From contig CAJIZA010000001.1 of the NCBI GenBank assembly GCA_905181815.1, positions 62,001 to 126,000 on the forward strand: a stretch of DNA of 64,000 nt. Reading direction: 5' to 3'. Below are positions 25,032-36,902 of the stretch, in pieces. Numbering within the stretch: the stretch's first letter is position 1; the number at the start of each line of letters is the position of its first letter. A program made the position numbers and the translations under genes. This DNA comes from an uncultured Planktomarina sp. GTDB lineage: Bacteria > Pseudomonadota > Alphaproteobacteria > Rhodobacterales > Rhodobacteraceae. The notes under the pieces are model-generated. The model had not been told where the DNA came from, did not search any database, and was given only the letters and a program-made list of their open reading frames with translations.

Positions 25032-25907
25032 TCAGATCACAGAATATTTTGCCTGGAGGTTAATTGGCCCCTGACAGGCGACTAAATTGCGCTCACATAG
25101 GTCAATCAAATGCGCCAAAACATTGCGTGTTGCGGCATGAATGAGGCGGGGATCGATGTCTGTATAGATCGCTTCGGCTAAGCCCGGCGCCGTATTGGGC
25201 TGACCTCGCAAATGGGAGATGATTTGCGATTCCCGCTCCAACCTATGCACCAGAAGCCAGTTAAGCCGGGTAGGGCCGTCTTCTATCGCATCGCCATGGC
25301 CGGGCAGGTACAGCCTTTCGCTGCGCAGTTGTAGTTGGGTACAGCTGCGGCGGAAAGCGCCGAGGTCCCCATCAGGCGGCGATATCATCGTACTGGCCCA
25401 AGCCATAACGTGATCGCCAGTGAAGAGTGCTCCGTTCCAGGAAAAGGCCATGTGATTGCCGAAATGCCCAGGCGTCCAAATGGCGATTAGGTCTTGTCCC
25501 GCATGGTCCAACACGCCCCCATCTTCGAGGGTGATATCGGGTCGGAAATCATAATCGACACCTTCGCCGCCTCCGATCGCGCCAGCCTCAAATAGAGCGA
25601 TCATCTGCGCTGTGCGTCCCGCCCCGCTGTCTCCAAAGGCATAGATCGGCGCGCCGCAATGGGCGCTGAGGCGCCGGGCTAAGGGCGCGTGATCTAGATG
25701 CGAATGGGTCACCAAAATTTTTGTAATTTTTTGATAAGGGGCAATAGCCGACAATATGGCGGCGAAATGCGCATCATTATCCGGGCCCGGATCAATCACG
25801 GCGATGTCACGCAGGCCCAGCAAATAGGTGTTGGTGCCGGTATGCGTCATGGGAGACGGGTTTGGCGCCAAAAGACGGCGGATTTTGGGGGCGCGTGTTT
25901 CGGCCAT
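25032..25907 (-). CDS. MBL-fold metallo-hydrolase (LACTB2-like)
   Basis: About 291 residues from ATG 25907; an ATG at 25943 would overlap the divergent kinase gene. The metallo-beta-lactamase fold signatures are VTHSHLDHAPLARRL (HxHxDH), TPGHFGNHMAFSW, TGDHVMAWAST and LPGHGD. The C-terminal ~75 residues form the winged-helix-like region seen in LACTB2/YycJ-type hydrolases. It is probably a cytoplasmic thioester or RNA hydrolase; the substrate is open. Confidence 0.88.
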   Translation of the reverse strand: MAETRAPKIRRLLAPNPSPMTHTGTNTYLLGLRDIAVIDPGPDNDAHFAAILSAIAPYQKITKILVTHSHLDHAPLARRLSAHCGAPIYAFGDSGAGRTAQMIALFEAGAIGGGEGVDYDFRPDITLEDGGVLDHAGQDLIAIWTPGHFGNHMAFSWNGALFTGDHVMAWASTMISPPDGDLGAFRRSCTQLQLRSERLYLPGHGDAIEDGPTRLNWLLVHRLERESQIISHLRGQPNTAPGLAEAIYTDIDPRLIHAATRNVLAHLIDLCERNLVACQGPINLQAKYSVI

Positions 25908-25941
25908 TCCTTCTGCTCTCTCAAGTTGATAAGCTGCGCCC

Positions 25942-27234
25942 ATGATAGGCCGCTTTTTAAAACAATTTGCACCCCGAACACTCTATGGCCGTGCTGCGGC
26001 GATTTTGCTCTTGCCGATGCTGACGTTGCAATTGGCCGTCGCTGCTGTCTTTGTGCAACGGCATTTTGAAGATGTCACGGAGCAAATGACGAATAACCTT
26101 TTGCTAGAGGTTGAGTTGGTGCTGAGCGCGCTTGAGCGGCACCCCGTTGTTGAGGTGTCAGAGGGCATTGCGGCGGAGTTGAAGATCGAGCTGCGGTCTT
26201 GGGATGGGGTGCCAAGTGGCAATCGCATGGTTTTTTATGACATCTCTGGCCGCACCATCATGCCGTTGATGCGCAGCCGGCTTGTTGGGCTTCGAGAGAT
26301 TGATCTGTCCGATTTGGATTTTGTTGCGCTTGGGCTTATGACCGCAAAAGGACCTGTAAAGCTGATATTAAGTCGCGATCGCGTCTCAGCTTCCAATCCG
26401 CATCAAGTTCTCGTGCTGATGGTCTTTACGGGCGTTTTTATGACTTTGATTGCCTATGTATTTTTGCGCAATCAATTGCGGCCTATTAAGCGGCTCTCGG
26501 TAGCCTCTGCTGCTTTTGGACGGGGCCAGCGCGTTGCATTGAGCCCGACTGGTGCGGTGGAAGTGCGGGCTGCGGGGCAGGCATTTTTGGATATGCGGGA
26601 CCGAATTGAACGGCAAATTGAGCAGCGCACCATGATGCTCAGTGGCGTAAGCCATGATTTGCGCACCCCCATCACGCGCCTGCAACTGGCCTTGGAGCTT
26701 ATGGAGGGGCCAGAGGTTGAGGACTTGAAAAAAGATGTCTCCTCTATGCAAATGATGGTGGATTCCTTTTTAAACTATGCGCGCGATTTGGCGGCAGATC
26801 CGGTTGAAGATGTGGATCTTGTGGCGCTTGCCGCAGAGCTGGCTGCGCGGATGACGCCGCCGGCCCGTTTCGAGCTGGCCGGCGCGCCGCGGCTCTGCGC
26901 TCTGCGGCCGGTGCCGATTGGACGGGCTATACAGAATCTATTGGTCAATGCAGGCCGCTACGGCACCCAGAGCATTTTAGCTCTTCATTTCAAGGAGACC
27001 GGCCTGTGGATCACCGTGCATGACGATGGCCCCGGCATCCCGGAGGTTCAGCGTGAGGCCGCAGCTAAGCCCTTTGTGCGGCTTGAAGCGGCGCGCGGTC
27101 AAAATCAAGGCAGCGGTGTTGGACTGGGTCTTGCAATCGCCGCGGATGTAGCGCGGTCGCATGGTGGGCAGCTGGTGTTGGATGACAGTGCGAAATTGGG
27201 CGGATTATCGGCGGAAATCCGTCTGCCACTTTGA
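25942..27234 (+). CDS. Sensor histidine kinase (EnvZ-like), no adjacent response regulator
   Basis: A 430-residue membrane kinase: helix 1 near residues 15-37, a short periplasmic domain, helix 2 near 155-175, HAMP (LRNQLRPIKRLSVASAAFGR), H-box SGVSHDLRTPITRLQLALEL with the phospho-His, N-box IQNLLVNAGRYG, G1 HDDGPGIPE and G2 GSGVGLGLAIA. The architecture fits EnvZ-type sensors. Neither neighbour encodes a receiver protein, so its partner is encoded elsewhere. It is divergent from the MBL-hydrolase gene, so both promoters share the short gap. Confidence 0.92.
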   Translation: MIGRFLKQFAPRTLYGRAAAILLLPMLTLQLAVAAVFVQRHFEDVTEQMTNNLLLEVELVLSALERHPVVEVSEGIAAELKIELRSWDGVPSGNRMVFYDISGRTIMPLMRSRLVGLREIDLSDLDFVALGLMTAKGPVKLILSRDRVSASNPHQVLVLMVFTGVFMTLIAYVFLRNQLRPIKRLSVASAAFGRGQRVALSPTGAVEVRAAGQAFLDMRDRIERQIEQRTMMLSGVSHDLRTPITRLQLALELMEGPEVEDLKKDVSSMQMMVDSFLNYARDLAADPVEDVDLVALAAELAARMTPPARFELAGAPRLCALRPVPIGRAIQNLLVNAGRYGTQSILALHFKETGLWITVHDDGPGIPEVQREAAAKPFVRLEAARGQNQGSGVGLGLAIAADVARSHGGQLVLDDSAKLGGLSAEIRLPL

Positions 27235-27306
27235 TATTCTGATCTGGAGTTGAAATTTTAACGCTGGGTCATAACTGTTAAGTAAATCGATAGGGGCAAA
27301 GTTTTG

Positions 27307-28128
27307 ATGGCTATGCATAAAAAATTACTTGCGATGTCACTGCTGTTTTGGACGGTGATGCCCGTGAAAGCGGCAGACCGTGCACAGATTGCTGAATTTA
27401 TGGCAGTGACTGGTTTTGATGTAGCGCTTGTTTCCATGCGCCAGTCTGCGCAGGATGCGCCAACGATGTTGGGTCTTGAGGCGGATGGCTTTGGCCTCAG
27501 CTGGTCACGGCTCGTAGATCGCATTTTTGAGCCCGAAGCTCTGAAAAGCGATGCTTTGGAGATTCTGGATAAGGCCTTAACGGAGGATGTTTTGGCGCAT
27601 GCCACGGGATTCTATGGCTCAGAACTTGGGCTGAAACTTGTGACTGCTGAAAACGAAAGCCATGCGCTGGAGTTCGAGGATCGCGAGGCTGAAGGCGCGC
27701 GTTTGGCGCAGGCTCTGTCCGCGCGTGGATCGCCCCAGCCCCAGTATTTTCTCGATATGGCTGAGAGCATTGGATATGTGGGCGCGACCATCAAGGCCTA
27801 TCGGGAGGTGCAAGTGCGATTTTTGGTGGCAGCCTCTTTGGCTGGGCTGATTGACCAGCGATTTGACGAGGCGGATCTTAGGGCCATGTTGGCCCAGCAA
27901 GACGATCAGGTGCGCCAGGCCATGGCAGACAATTTGATTGTCGCCAATGCCTTTACCTACCGCGATTTCACAGACAGGGAGATGGAAATTTACCGTGATG
28001 CTCTGGCAATGCCACAGATGATGGAAGTCTATGAATTGATGAACGCAATTCATTTCACTATTATGGCAGAACGTTTTGAACGCATGGCTGTTGAAATGGT
28101 AAACTTAAAGCCAACGCAAGAGCTTTGA
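27307..28128 (+). CDS. DUF2059 domain protein, exported
   Basis: About 273 residues starting MAMHKKLLAMSLLFWTVMPV, a signal peptide ending VKAADR. The mature protein is helical and acidic, with a C-terminal block (YRDFTDREMEIYRDALAMPQ ... AERFERMAVEM) typical of DUF2059. Function unknown. GGGG ~12 bases upstream of ATG 27307 may serve as the Shine-Dalgarno; ATG 27313 is an alternative. Confidence 0.8.
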   Translation: MAMHKKLLAMSLLFWTVMPVKAADRAQIAEFMAVTGFDVALVSMRQSAQDAPTMLGLEADGFGLSWSRLVDRIFEPEALKSDALEILDKALTEDVLAHATGFYGSELGLKLVTAENESHALEFEDREAEGARLAQALSARGSPQPQYFLDMAESIGYVGATIKAYREVQVRFLVAASLAGLIDQRFDEADLRAMLAQQDDQVRQAMADNLIVANAFTYRDFTDREMEIYRDALAMPQMMEVYELMNAIHFTIMAERFERMAVEMVNLKPTQEL

Positions 28129-28295
28129 AGAGGCTTGACTTCATAGCCAAACCCATAAATAAGCGCGAAATGCGGTCCAGATTGGGCTGTTTTTTAGTGC
28201 AATACGTCTGTACATTCAGGCGCGCTGTCTGAGGTGGCCTTGGCCAAAACACCCAATTGGGGACCGAAAGGCGCGAAAAAACAAAGGAAACGCAA

Positions 28296-28886
28296 ATGTT
28301 TGCGGTAATGAAAACCGGCGGCAAGCAATATCGGGTACAATCCGGTGATGTGCTTCGCGTCGAAAAGCTGGCAGCTGATGCTGGCGAGATGATTCAATTT
28401 AACGAAGTTTTGATGGTTGGCAGCACAGTCGGCGCACCGATGATCGTAGGCGCCGGTGTTCAAGCCGAAGTCATCGACCAAATCAAAGGCCCAAAAACAA
28501 TCAACTTCGTAAAGCGCCGTCGGAAGCACTCTTCCAAGCGCACAAAAGGCCACCGCCAGAAGCTGACTTTGGTTCGGATCAAAGACATTTTGGAAAAAGG
28601 TGCTGATAAATCCGGCGTAAAAGCCGCCATAGGCGCGGGCTCAGTGCCCCATCTGGCGACCCCGGTAATTGAAGCCGCTCCAGCGGAGAAAAAGCCAGCA
28701 GCCAAAAAAGCCGCAGCAAAACCTGCAGCCGCAGTAAAACCTGCAGCCGCGAAAAAGCCAGCAACCGCAAAAAAGCCAGTGGCCGCGAAAGCGCCTGCTG
28801 AAAAGCCAGCAGCGAAAAAAGCAGCTGCGAAAAAGCCAGCGGCTAAGAAGCCAGCGGCGAAAAAACCAGCAGCTGATAAGGAGTAA
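28296..28886 (+). CDS. rplU: 50S ribosomal protein L21 with Lys/Ala-rich extension
   Basis: Residues 1-103 are a normal L21 (MFAVMKTGGKQYRVQSGDVL, KRRRKHSSKRTKGHRQKLT). They are followed by a short acidic hinge, DILEKGADKSGVKAAIG, and ~70 residues of AAKKPA-type repeats, giving 196 residues in all, about twice the bacterial norm. Such histone-H1-like tails occur on L21 of several alphaproteobacteria. AAAGGAAA lies upstream of the ATG. rpmA follows after 6 bases, the standard rplU-rpmA pair. Confidence 0.95.
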   Translation: MFAVMKTGGKQYRVQSGDVLRVEKLAADAGEMIQFNEVLMVGSTVGAPMIVGAGVQAEVIDQIKGPKTINFVKRRRKHSSKRTKGHRQKLTLVRIKDILEKGADKSGVKAAIGAGSVPHLATPVIEAAPAEKKPAAKKAAAKPAAAVKPAAAKKPATAKKPVAAKAPAEKPAAKKAAAKKPAAKKPAAKKPAADKE

Positions 28887-28892
28887 TCACAA

Positions 28893-29162
28893 ATGGCACA
28901 TAAAAAAGCAGGTGGTTCATCCCGTAACGGTCGCGACTCAGCGGGACGTCGCTTAGGTGTAAAACTTTATGGTGGTCAGGACGCAATTCCAGGCAATATC
29001 ATTGTGCGCCAGCGGGGCACGAAGTTTTGGCCGGGTGAAGGTGTTGGCATGGGCAAAGATCACACCATCTTTGCAACTGTCGAGGGCAATGTGAAGTTCC
29101 ACAAAGGTCTCAAAAGCCGTCAATTTATTTCAGTTGTGCCCACCGCGGAGGCTGCTGAATAA
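28893..29162 (+). CDS. rpmA: 50S ribosomal protein L27
   Basis: An 89-residue L27 of standard length: [49 protein letters not shown]. The N-terminal tail (AHKKAGGS) reaches the peptidyl-transferase centre. AAGGAG precedes the ATG and lies in the end of rplU. A terminator follows. Confidence 0.97.
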   Translation: MAHKKAGGSSRNGRDSAGRRLGVKLYGGQDAIPGNIIVRQRGTKFWPGEGVGMGKDHTIFATVEGNVKFHKGLKSRQFISVVPTAEAAE

Positions 29163-29190
29163 GCCGAACCTTTCAGGTTTATCTATTCAA

Positions 29191-29219
29191 GGGATCGGCT
29201 GAAAGGCCGGTCCCTTTTT
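29191..29219 (+). terminator. Terminator after rplU-rpmA
   Basis: GGGATCGGC-TGAAA-GGCCGGTCCC followed by TTTTTA on the plus strand, 28 bases after the rpmA stop. Confidence 0.85.
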
Positions 29220-29276
29220 AATTTTTGCTAAGTTGCTTTACGCGCTGTGCCGTGTGGCCAAGTTTGGAACCCGACA

Positions 29277-29885
29277 ATGCCTGTTGAACTGATTGCATTA
29301 ACCCTGTTTGCCGTGTTGCAAATTGGCACGCCGGGTCCGGCGAATATGGCGCTTTTGGCGACTGGGGCTGGATACGGATTACGGCGGGCTTTGCCTTTTG
29401 TGGCCGGTGTTGTTGTAGGAAAACAGCTGATCATCTGGCCTTTGGGCTTTGGCCTAATGCAACTGGCGCAATCGGCGCCTGGGGTATTTTTAGCTATGAA
29501 ATATATCTCAGCCGCATATATTGTTTATTTGGCCTGGCGCGTGGCCAATATGCGGCTCAAAGCTGATCAGACGGATGGGCCACCGCCTGGGTTTTTGGCC
29601 GGTTTGATCGTGCATCCTCTCAATCCCAAAGCCTGGGGCATGATTACGGCTGCATTCACCAGTTTCGTGAATCCCGGCGCCACGGCATTTACGGCGACAG
29701 TGAGCATCGCGGCGGTGTTGCTGCTGTGCCAGACGCTTCTCCATCCCATTTGGGCCGGGGCAGGGCAGCTGATTGCCGCTACGCTACGAGGCACCCGCGC
29801 GGAGCGATTTATGTTTCTTCTGCTGTCATTTTTGACCGTAGCCACGGTATTTTATGCCCTGTTCGGCGGCGGAATTGCGTCATGA
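29277..29885 (+). CDS. LysE/RhtB family amino-acid exporter
   Basis: From ATG 29277 (MPVELIALTLFAVLQIGTPG) about 202 residues with six predicted helices. The N-terminal TPGPANMALLATGAGYGLRR is the LysE-family signature, and PLNPKAWGMITAAFTSFV is the conserved central NPKAW block. It would export amino acids or homoserine-like compounds. The stop overlaps the following GNAT gene by four bases (ATGA). Confidence 0.88.
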   Translation: MPVELIALTLFAVLQIGTPGPANMALLATGAGYGLRRALPFVAGVVVGKQLIIWPLGFGLMQLAQSAPGVFLAMKYISAAYIVYLAWRVANMRLKADQTDGPPPGFLAGLIVHPLNPKAWGMITAAFTSFVNPGATAFTATVSIAAVLLLCQTLLHPIWAGAGQLIAATLRGTRAERFMFLLLSFLTVATVFYALFGGGIAS

Positions 29886-30418
29886 TATCGCCGATCCGTA
29901 CGCAGCATAGCTTTGAGAGCGCGCGGCTCTCCCTGCGCCCAATTCGCAAATCTGATGCCGGGCTAATTGGACTATACGCGGGCGATATTCGCGTGTCTGG
30001 CCCCACGCGCTCCATTCCTCATCCTTTACCGCCCGGCGCCATTGATGCATTTATAGAGCAAGCGCAGAATCCCGCGCGTGTCGAGGATGTTTGGGTTCTT
30101 GATGGTAGCAAGTCTGATTTGGCGGAGGTTGTTGGGGTTATTGGCCTCAAACGGCTTGATCGTCGTCAAGGCGAACTGGGCTATTGGTTGGCCCCTGCTT
30201 TTTGGAGCATTGGACTGGCACGTGAAGCTGTAGAGACGCTGATCCAAGCCAATCCGCAGGAGAGTAAAACCCTATTTGCGGAAGTCTTCCAAGACAACGC
30301 TCGCTCAGCGCGGGTGTTGACCGATATGGAATTTTCTTATCTTGGCGATGCGGAATCTTTTTGTGTGGCCCGTAAAATCACCGTTGTTACCTGGACATAT
30401 TTGAGGTCGATGGAGTGA
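29882..30418 (+). CDS. GNAT family N-acetyltransferase (RimJ-like)
   Basis: 178 residues from ATG 29882 overlapping the LysE-like stop. SARLSLRPIRKSDAGLI at the start and ELGYWLAPAFWSIGLAREAV (acetyl-CoA loop) followed by FAEVFQDNARSARVLTDMEF are typical of the RimJ/RimL branch. It probably acetylates an amino group on a protein or metabolite. A decayed relative follows directly downstream. Confidence 0.85.
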   Translation: MISPIRTQHSFESARLSLRPIRKSDAGLIGLYAGDIRVSGPTRSIPHPLPPGAIDAFIEQAQNPARVEDVWVLDGSKSDLAEVVGVIGLKRLDRRQGELGYWLAPAFWSIGLAREAVETLIQANPQESKTLFAEVFQDNARSARVLTDMEFSYLGDAESFCVARKITVVTWTYLRSME

Positions 30419-30421
30419 GAT

Positions 30422-33090
<2,669 letters not shown>

Positions 33091-33105
33091 GACTGTTGGG
33101 AGAAG

Positions 33106-34362
33106 ATGATGGATGTGAAGGCAACTCTTAAACAGATTGGGATCGCCGCAAAGGCCGCCGCGGCAGAACTTGGATTTGCCACGGCTGAGCGGAAATATGT
33201 GGCACTTATTGGGGCAGCTGAATATGTTTGGGCCGCGCGGGCCGATATCACAGAGGCCAATGCGCTCGATATGGGTTATGGCCGAGATAAAGGTCTTTCG
33301 ACAGCCATGCTGGACCGCTTGATGCTGGATGAAGATCGTATTCGCGGTATGGTCGATGGGCTGCGGGCGGTGGCTGAGCAGGAAGATCCCGTGGGGCAGG
33401 TGCTTGAAGAGTGGCAACGCCCCAATGGGCTGCATATTAAGCGTGTGCGCACGCCTCTAGGTGTCATCGGTGTGATCTACGAAAGCCGCCCCAATGTAAC
33501 TGCGGATGCCGGCGCCCTCTGTCTTAAGGCTGGCAATGCTGTCATTCTGCGCGGGGGATCGGAAGGGTTTCATTCGTCCACTGCCATCCACAAGGCCTTG
33601 GTCAAAGGGGTAGTTGCTGCAGGTTTGCCCGAGGCGACCATACAATTGGTGCCGACACGTGATCGGGCCGCGGTGAGCGAAATGCTCACTATGGTCGATA
33701 CGATCGATGTGATTGTGCCGCGCGGGGGCAAAGGGCTTGTGGGATTGGTGCAGCGCGAGGCCCGGGTGCCGGTCTTTTCGCATTTGGAAGGTATTGTACA
33801 TATCTATATAGATGCGTCAGCGGATCGGCAAAAAACCCTGGATGTGGTGCTCAATGCCAAGACCCGCCGCACTGGAATTTGCGGCGCGGCCGAATGTTTG
33901 CTGATGCATGATGAAATCGCCGCCAGCTGGGGCCCGGAGGTGATCCAGGCTTTGATGGACAAAGGAGTTGTGGTCGACGCGGATACAACCCTACAAGCGA
34001 TTGCCGGCACCCAACCGGCTGAGGCCCACCATTGGGGCAAAGAATTCTTGGACATGGAGATTGCGGCGAAAACTGTGGCCAATGTCGATGAGGCTATTGC
34101 TCATATCCGCCAATATGGCTCCAATCACACTGATTGTATCATGGCAGAAGATGCCTGCGCCGTAGACCGTTTCTTCGAGCGGTTGGACAGCGCAATTTTG
34201 ATGCATAATGCCTCGACGCAATTTGCTGATGGGGGAGAGTTTGGCATGGGTGCTGAAATTGGCATTGCAACCGGAAAAATGCACGCACGCGGCCCCGTCG
34301 GCGCGGCCCAATTGACGAGTTTCAAATATTTGGTGCGTGGGGACGGCGCGGTGCGCTCTTAA
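33106..34362 (+). CDS. proA: Gamma-glutamyl phosphate reductase
   Basis: 418 residues, normal for ProA. Key segments: [55 protein letters not shown], and the catalytic Cys in [13 protein letters not shown] near 265. The end ([20 protein letters not shown]) is typical. It reduces glutamyl-5-phosphate to the semialdehyde using NADPH. It follows proB by 15 bases with GGGAGAAG as Shine-Dalgarno. Confidence 0.97.
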   Translation: MMDVKATLKQIGIAAKAAAAELGFATAERKYVALIGAAEYVWAARADITEANALDMGYGRDKGLSTAMLDRLMLDEDRIRGMVDGLRAVAEQEDPVGQVLEEWQRPNGLHIKRVRTPLGVIGVIYESRPNVTADAGALCLKAGNAVILRGGSEGFHSSTAIHKALVKGVVAAGLPEATIQLVPTRDRAAVSEMLTMVDTIDVIVPRGGKGLVGLVQREARVPVFSHLEGIVHIYIDASADRQKTLDVVLNAKTRRTGICGAAECLLMHDEIAASWGPEVIQALMDKGVVVDADTTLQAIAGTQPAEAHHWGKEFLDMEIAAKTVANVDEAIAHIRQYGSNHTDCIMAEDACAVDRFFERLDSAILMHNASTQFADGGEFGMGAEIGIATGKMHARGPVGAAQLTSFKYLVRGDGAVRS

Positions 34363-34973
34363 ACATAAATGCGCCCAAGCGCGGCGGCGAAGAAGCTTTT
34401 AAAAACTGACAATTCTGCTGCGCTGTGATGAAGTTGCAGCGGCAAATCAAGCGCCTTTAAGATTCCCAATTGCATATGTTTGGGGGGCTATCGGGCGCGA
34501 TCTCCTCATGCGTGAGGGCGGACCTCAGCGCTAAATCAAAGGTGACTTGGGACCGATGGCATGGATGATCCTGCGTCCCTCTGCAATTTTAACCACCACT
34601 TTGGCCCCCTGCGGCATGGCGACTTGAATAGATTGCAGTATTAAAAGACAGGTTTTCATATTCGTTTTCAGCATTTGCTGGGGGCAAAATCCACGTGAAT
34701 ACGGCCTGTGATGTTACAAGCCGTTTGCACGGCTGAAATCCTGGCAGCGTTTAAAATTTCCTCGGCATTAAATTGACCAAAAGCGATGCGGAAGAGTTTC
34801 AGCTTTGCGCCGGCGGCGTTGACGCTGGCTTTGACCCATTCTCCCTCCTGGTGGAGGGTCTTGCCTGTCAACTCCACAAGCTCAACGCCATTGCCAATCG
34901 CGCCTGTAGGGCTGGCCAAATCATGGCACATACGGGGAGCGACAAGGGCTGTCATATCGGATTTTTCTGTCAT
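34359..34973 (-). pseudogene. chpT: Histidine phosphotransferase ChpT pseudogene
   Basis: From ATG 34973 (MTEKSDMTALVAPRMCHDLA) the phospho-His segment MCHDLASPTGAIGNGVELVE is intact, then AKLKLFRIAFG. After ARISAVQTACNITGRI the frame runs into a stop (34668). In another frame the ATPase-like half continues: TCLLILQSIQVAMPQGAKVV and KIAEGRRIIHAIG; further shifts give LRSALTHEEIAPDSP and KALDLPLQLHHSAAELSVF, ending at 34359 next to proA. Comparison with family ChpT (ICHDLISPIGAIxNGVEL... LLLLQCLExAMPxGG) shows frameshifts and stops, so the CckA-ChpT-CtrA relay protein cannot be made whole from this locus. Confidence 0.75.
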
Positions 34974-34998
34974 ATGGTGATTTTGAAAACGAGGGTCC

Positions 34999-35175
34999 AT
35001 GGAAAATTTAAATTCATTTTTAGAGCCCGGTCAGCGCGTGCAACACCCCAATCAGTCCGATTGGGGCATAGGTCAGGTGCAGTCCAATATCAACAATCAC
35101 ATCACTGTGAATTTTCCAGAAGCTGGAAAGGTTGTCATTGATGGGTCTCGTATTGTCTTAATCTTAGTGCACTAA
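34999..35175 (+). CDS. DUF3553 small protein
   Basis: A 58-residue protein: MENLNSFLEPGQRVQHPNQS, DWGIGQVQSNINNHITVNFP, EAGKVVIDGSRIVLILVH. The DWG.GQVQS..... TVNFEHAGK pattern is the DUF3553 family, small beta-barrel proteins related to the CarD/UvrD RNAP- or DNA-binding Tudor-like fold. It is divergent from chpT, as in related genomes. The start has GAGGGT 6 bases upstream. It would probably bind nucleic acid or RNA polymerase. Confidence 0.8.
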   Translation: MENLNSFLEPGQRVQHPNQSDWGIGQVQSNINNHITVNFPEAGKVVIDGSRIVLILVH

Positions 35176-35247
35176 TTAATATAAAATGTTGATACATAAT
35201 GCTAAAATAATCAGCTTCATCAAGCATTCCCAAGCCGGCGCTGGGCG

Positions 35248-36021
35248 ATGCTGATGCCTGCGGAATTCGAAGTCCGACTGGCAAAAAACGCGGAGGATCT
35301 TCTAGCAGTGCAGCGTTTGCGGTATGATGTTTTCGTGCAGGAGCTGGGCGCCAGCGGACCTGCGGTCGATCATGATCTCGAGATTGAAGCCGATGCCTTT
35401 GACGCGCATTCTGAACATTTGATGTTGCTGGACCGGGCTCGGGGCGCGGATTTGTCTGGGCAGCTTGTTGGCGTTTACCGCATGATGACCCGATCGGGCG
35501 CAGAGGATGCGGGTGGGTTTTACACTGCGTTAGAATTCGATCTTGCGCCGCTATTGCATACGGGCCGGCACATAATGGAGCTTGGCCGATCATGTCTGCG
35601 CAAGCCCTACCGGGGTGGAGCGGCGATGTTTTATCTGTGGCAAGCTTTGGCGCAGCATGTGACGCATCAGGGCGTGGAGATCCTCTTTGGCACAGCCAGT
35701 TTTACCGGTACAGATCTCGCTGCGCTCGAAGTGCCACTTTCATTGTTGTGTCGGGAGCATCTGGCGCAGGCCGCATTGCGCCCTAAGGCGATTGGAGTAG
35801 GCGCCGTGCCGCTGGGATCTTCAGGGGACTTTGAAATTGATCGGCTGCCAGCGCTGCGCGCAATGCCAGCTTTGATTAAAGCTTATTTGCGCTTGGGGGG
35901 CTGTGTCGGCGAGGGCGCCTATGTGGATGCGGCGTTTAATACGGTGGATGTGTGTATGGTGCTGGATGTGCCGGCGATGAATCCGCGGCAAAAAGCGATC
36001 TACCTGAAAGGGCCAGGATGA
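35248..36021 (+). CDS. olsB: Ornithine N-acyltransferase (lyso-ornithine lipid synthase) OlsB
   Basis: 257 residues. GNAT-like acyl-ACP acyltransferase: LRYDVFVQELGASGPAVDHD near residue 30, GVYRMMTRSGAEDAGGFYTA, MELGRSCLRKPYRGGAAMF and LFGTASFTGTD. It transfers a 3-hydroxyacyl chain to ornithine, the first step of ornithine-lipid synthesis at the membrane. It overlaps the olsA start (ATGA), forming an olsBA operon. Confidence 0.9.
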   Translation: MLMPAEFEVRLAKNAEDLLAVQRLRYDVFVQELGASGPAVDHDLEIEADAFDAHSEHLMLLDRARGADLSGQLVGVYRMMTRSGAEDAGGFYTALEFDLAPLLHTGRHIMELGRSCLRKPYRGGAAMFYLWQALAQHVTHQGVEILFGTASFTGTDLAALEVPLSLLCREHLAQAALRPKAIGVGAVPLGSSGDFEIDRLPALRAMPALIKAYLRLGGCVGEGAYVDAAFNTVDVCMVLDVPAMNPRQKAIYLKGPG

Positions 36022-36857
36022 CGAAGTCCCCAACTTGGATGTCTGAAACGGAACCTGATCCCGTGCCTATCTCTATGGCGGGCTGGATGCGGGTGGCTTG
36101 GCGCGGCATATTGATGGGCGGTTACACATTTGGCGGTTTGGCTGTTTTGTTGTTGGTGCGCTTGGTGGAAAAGCCAGTCTATGGCATGGCCCGTCCTTGG
36201 ACCCCAAAGATTACGCAATCGGTCTGCCGTTTTGCATTTTGGGTTCTGGGGATGCGCCTAGAGGTGATCGGCACTCCGATGCGTGGTAGCGGGGTTGCGG
36301 TGGCCAATCACACAAGTTGGCTTGATATTTTTGCGCTTAACGCCTTTGATGACATTTATTTTGTGGCCAAGTCCGAGGTTGCAAATTGGCCTATGATTGG
36401 CTGGCTGGCGCGCGCCACCGGTACGCAATTCATCACCCGTGATCGCAAGCAAGCGCAGCTTCATTTGCAGCTACTGCAACATCGTTTGCTCCATGGTCAT
36501 CGGTTGCTGTTTTTCCCAGAGGGGACTTCGACAGACGGGCGGCGGGTGTTGCCGTTTAAACCCACGCTGTTTCAGTCCTTTTTGACGCCAAATGTGTCGG
36601 ATGACTTGAGTATCCAGGCGATTACATTGGCCTTCATTGCCCCCGATGGTGAGGATCCACGTTTCTATGGCTGGTGGGGGGACAGTTACTTAGCGCGCCA
36701 CTTACTGCAGTCTTTGGCCTATAAGCGGCATGGCTCTGTGCAGGTGATTTACCATGAACCCGTTGCAGCCACTGAATTTGCCGATCGGAAATCTTTGGCA
36801 AGGCACTTACATGAGCAGGTCGCCACAGCCCTGCCTTGGGCCGATGATGGCTCTTAA
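36018..36857 (+). CDS. olsA: 1-acyl-sn-glycerol-3-phosphate acyltransferase family, OlsA
   Basis: 279 residues from ATG 36018. One N-terminal membrane helix (ILMGGYTFGGLAVLLLVRLV) precedes the PlsC domain with NHTSWLDIF (HX4D), TQFITRDRKQA and FPEGTSTDGRRVLPFKPTLF. In roseobacters OlsA acylates lyso-ornithine lipid to ornithine lipid and may also act on lysophosphatidate. Coupled to olsB. Ornithine lipids are phosphorus-free, useful in phosphate-poor sea water. Confidence 0.9.
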   Translation: MTKSPTWMSETEPDPVPISMAGWMRVAWRGILMGGYTFGGLAVLLLVRLVEKPVYGMARPWTPKITQSVCRFAFWVLGMRLEVIGTPMRGSGVAVANHTSWLDIFALNAFDDIYFVAKSEVANWPMIGWLARATGTQFITRDRKQAQLHLQLLQHRLLHGHRLLFFPEGTSTDGRRVLPFKPTLFQSFLTPNVSDDLSIQAITLAFIAPDGEDPRFYGWWGDSYLARHLLQSLAYKRHGSVQVIYHEPVAATEFADRKSLARHLHEQVATALPWADDGS

Positions 36858-36902
36858 GGGCAAAGCGTAAATGCGGCCTCAGCAGTCAAATTGTCTGACG
36901 GC

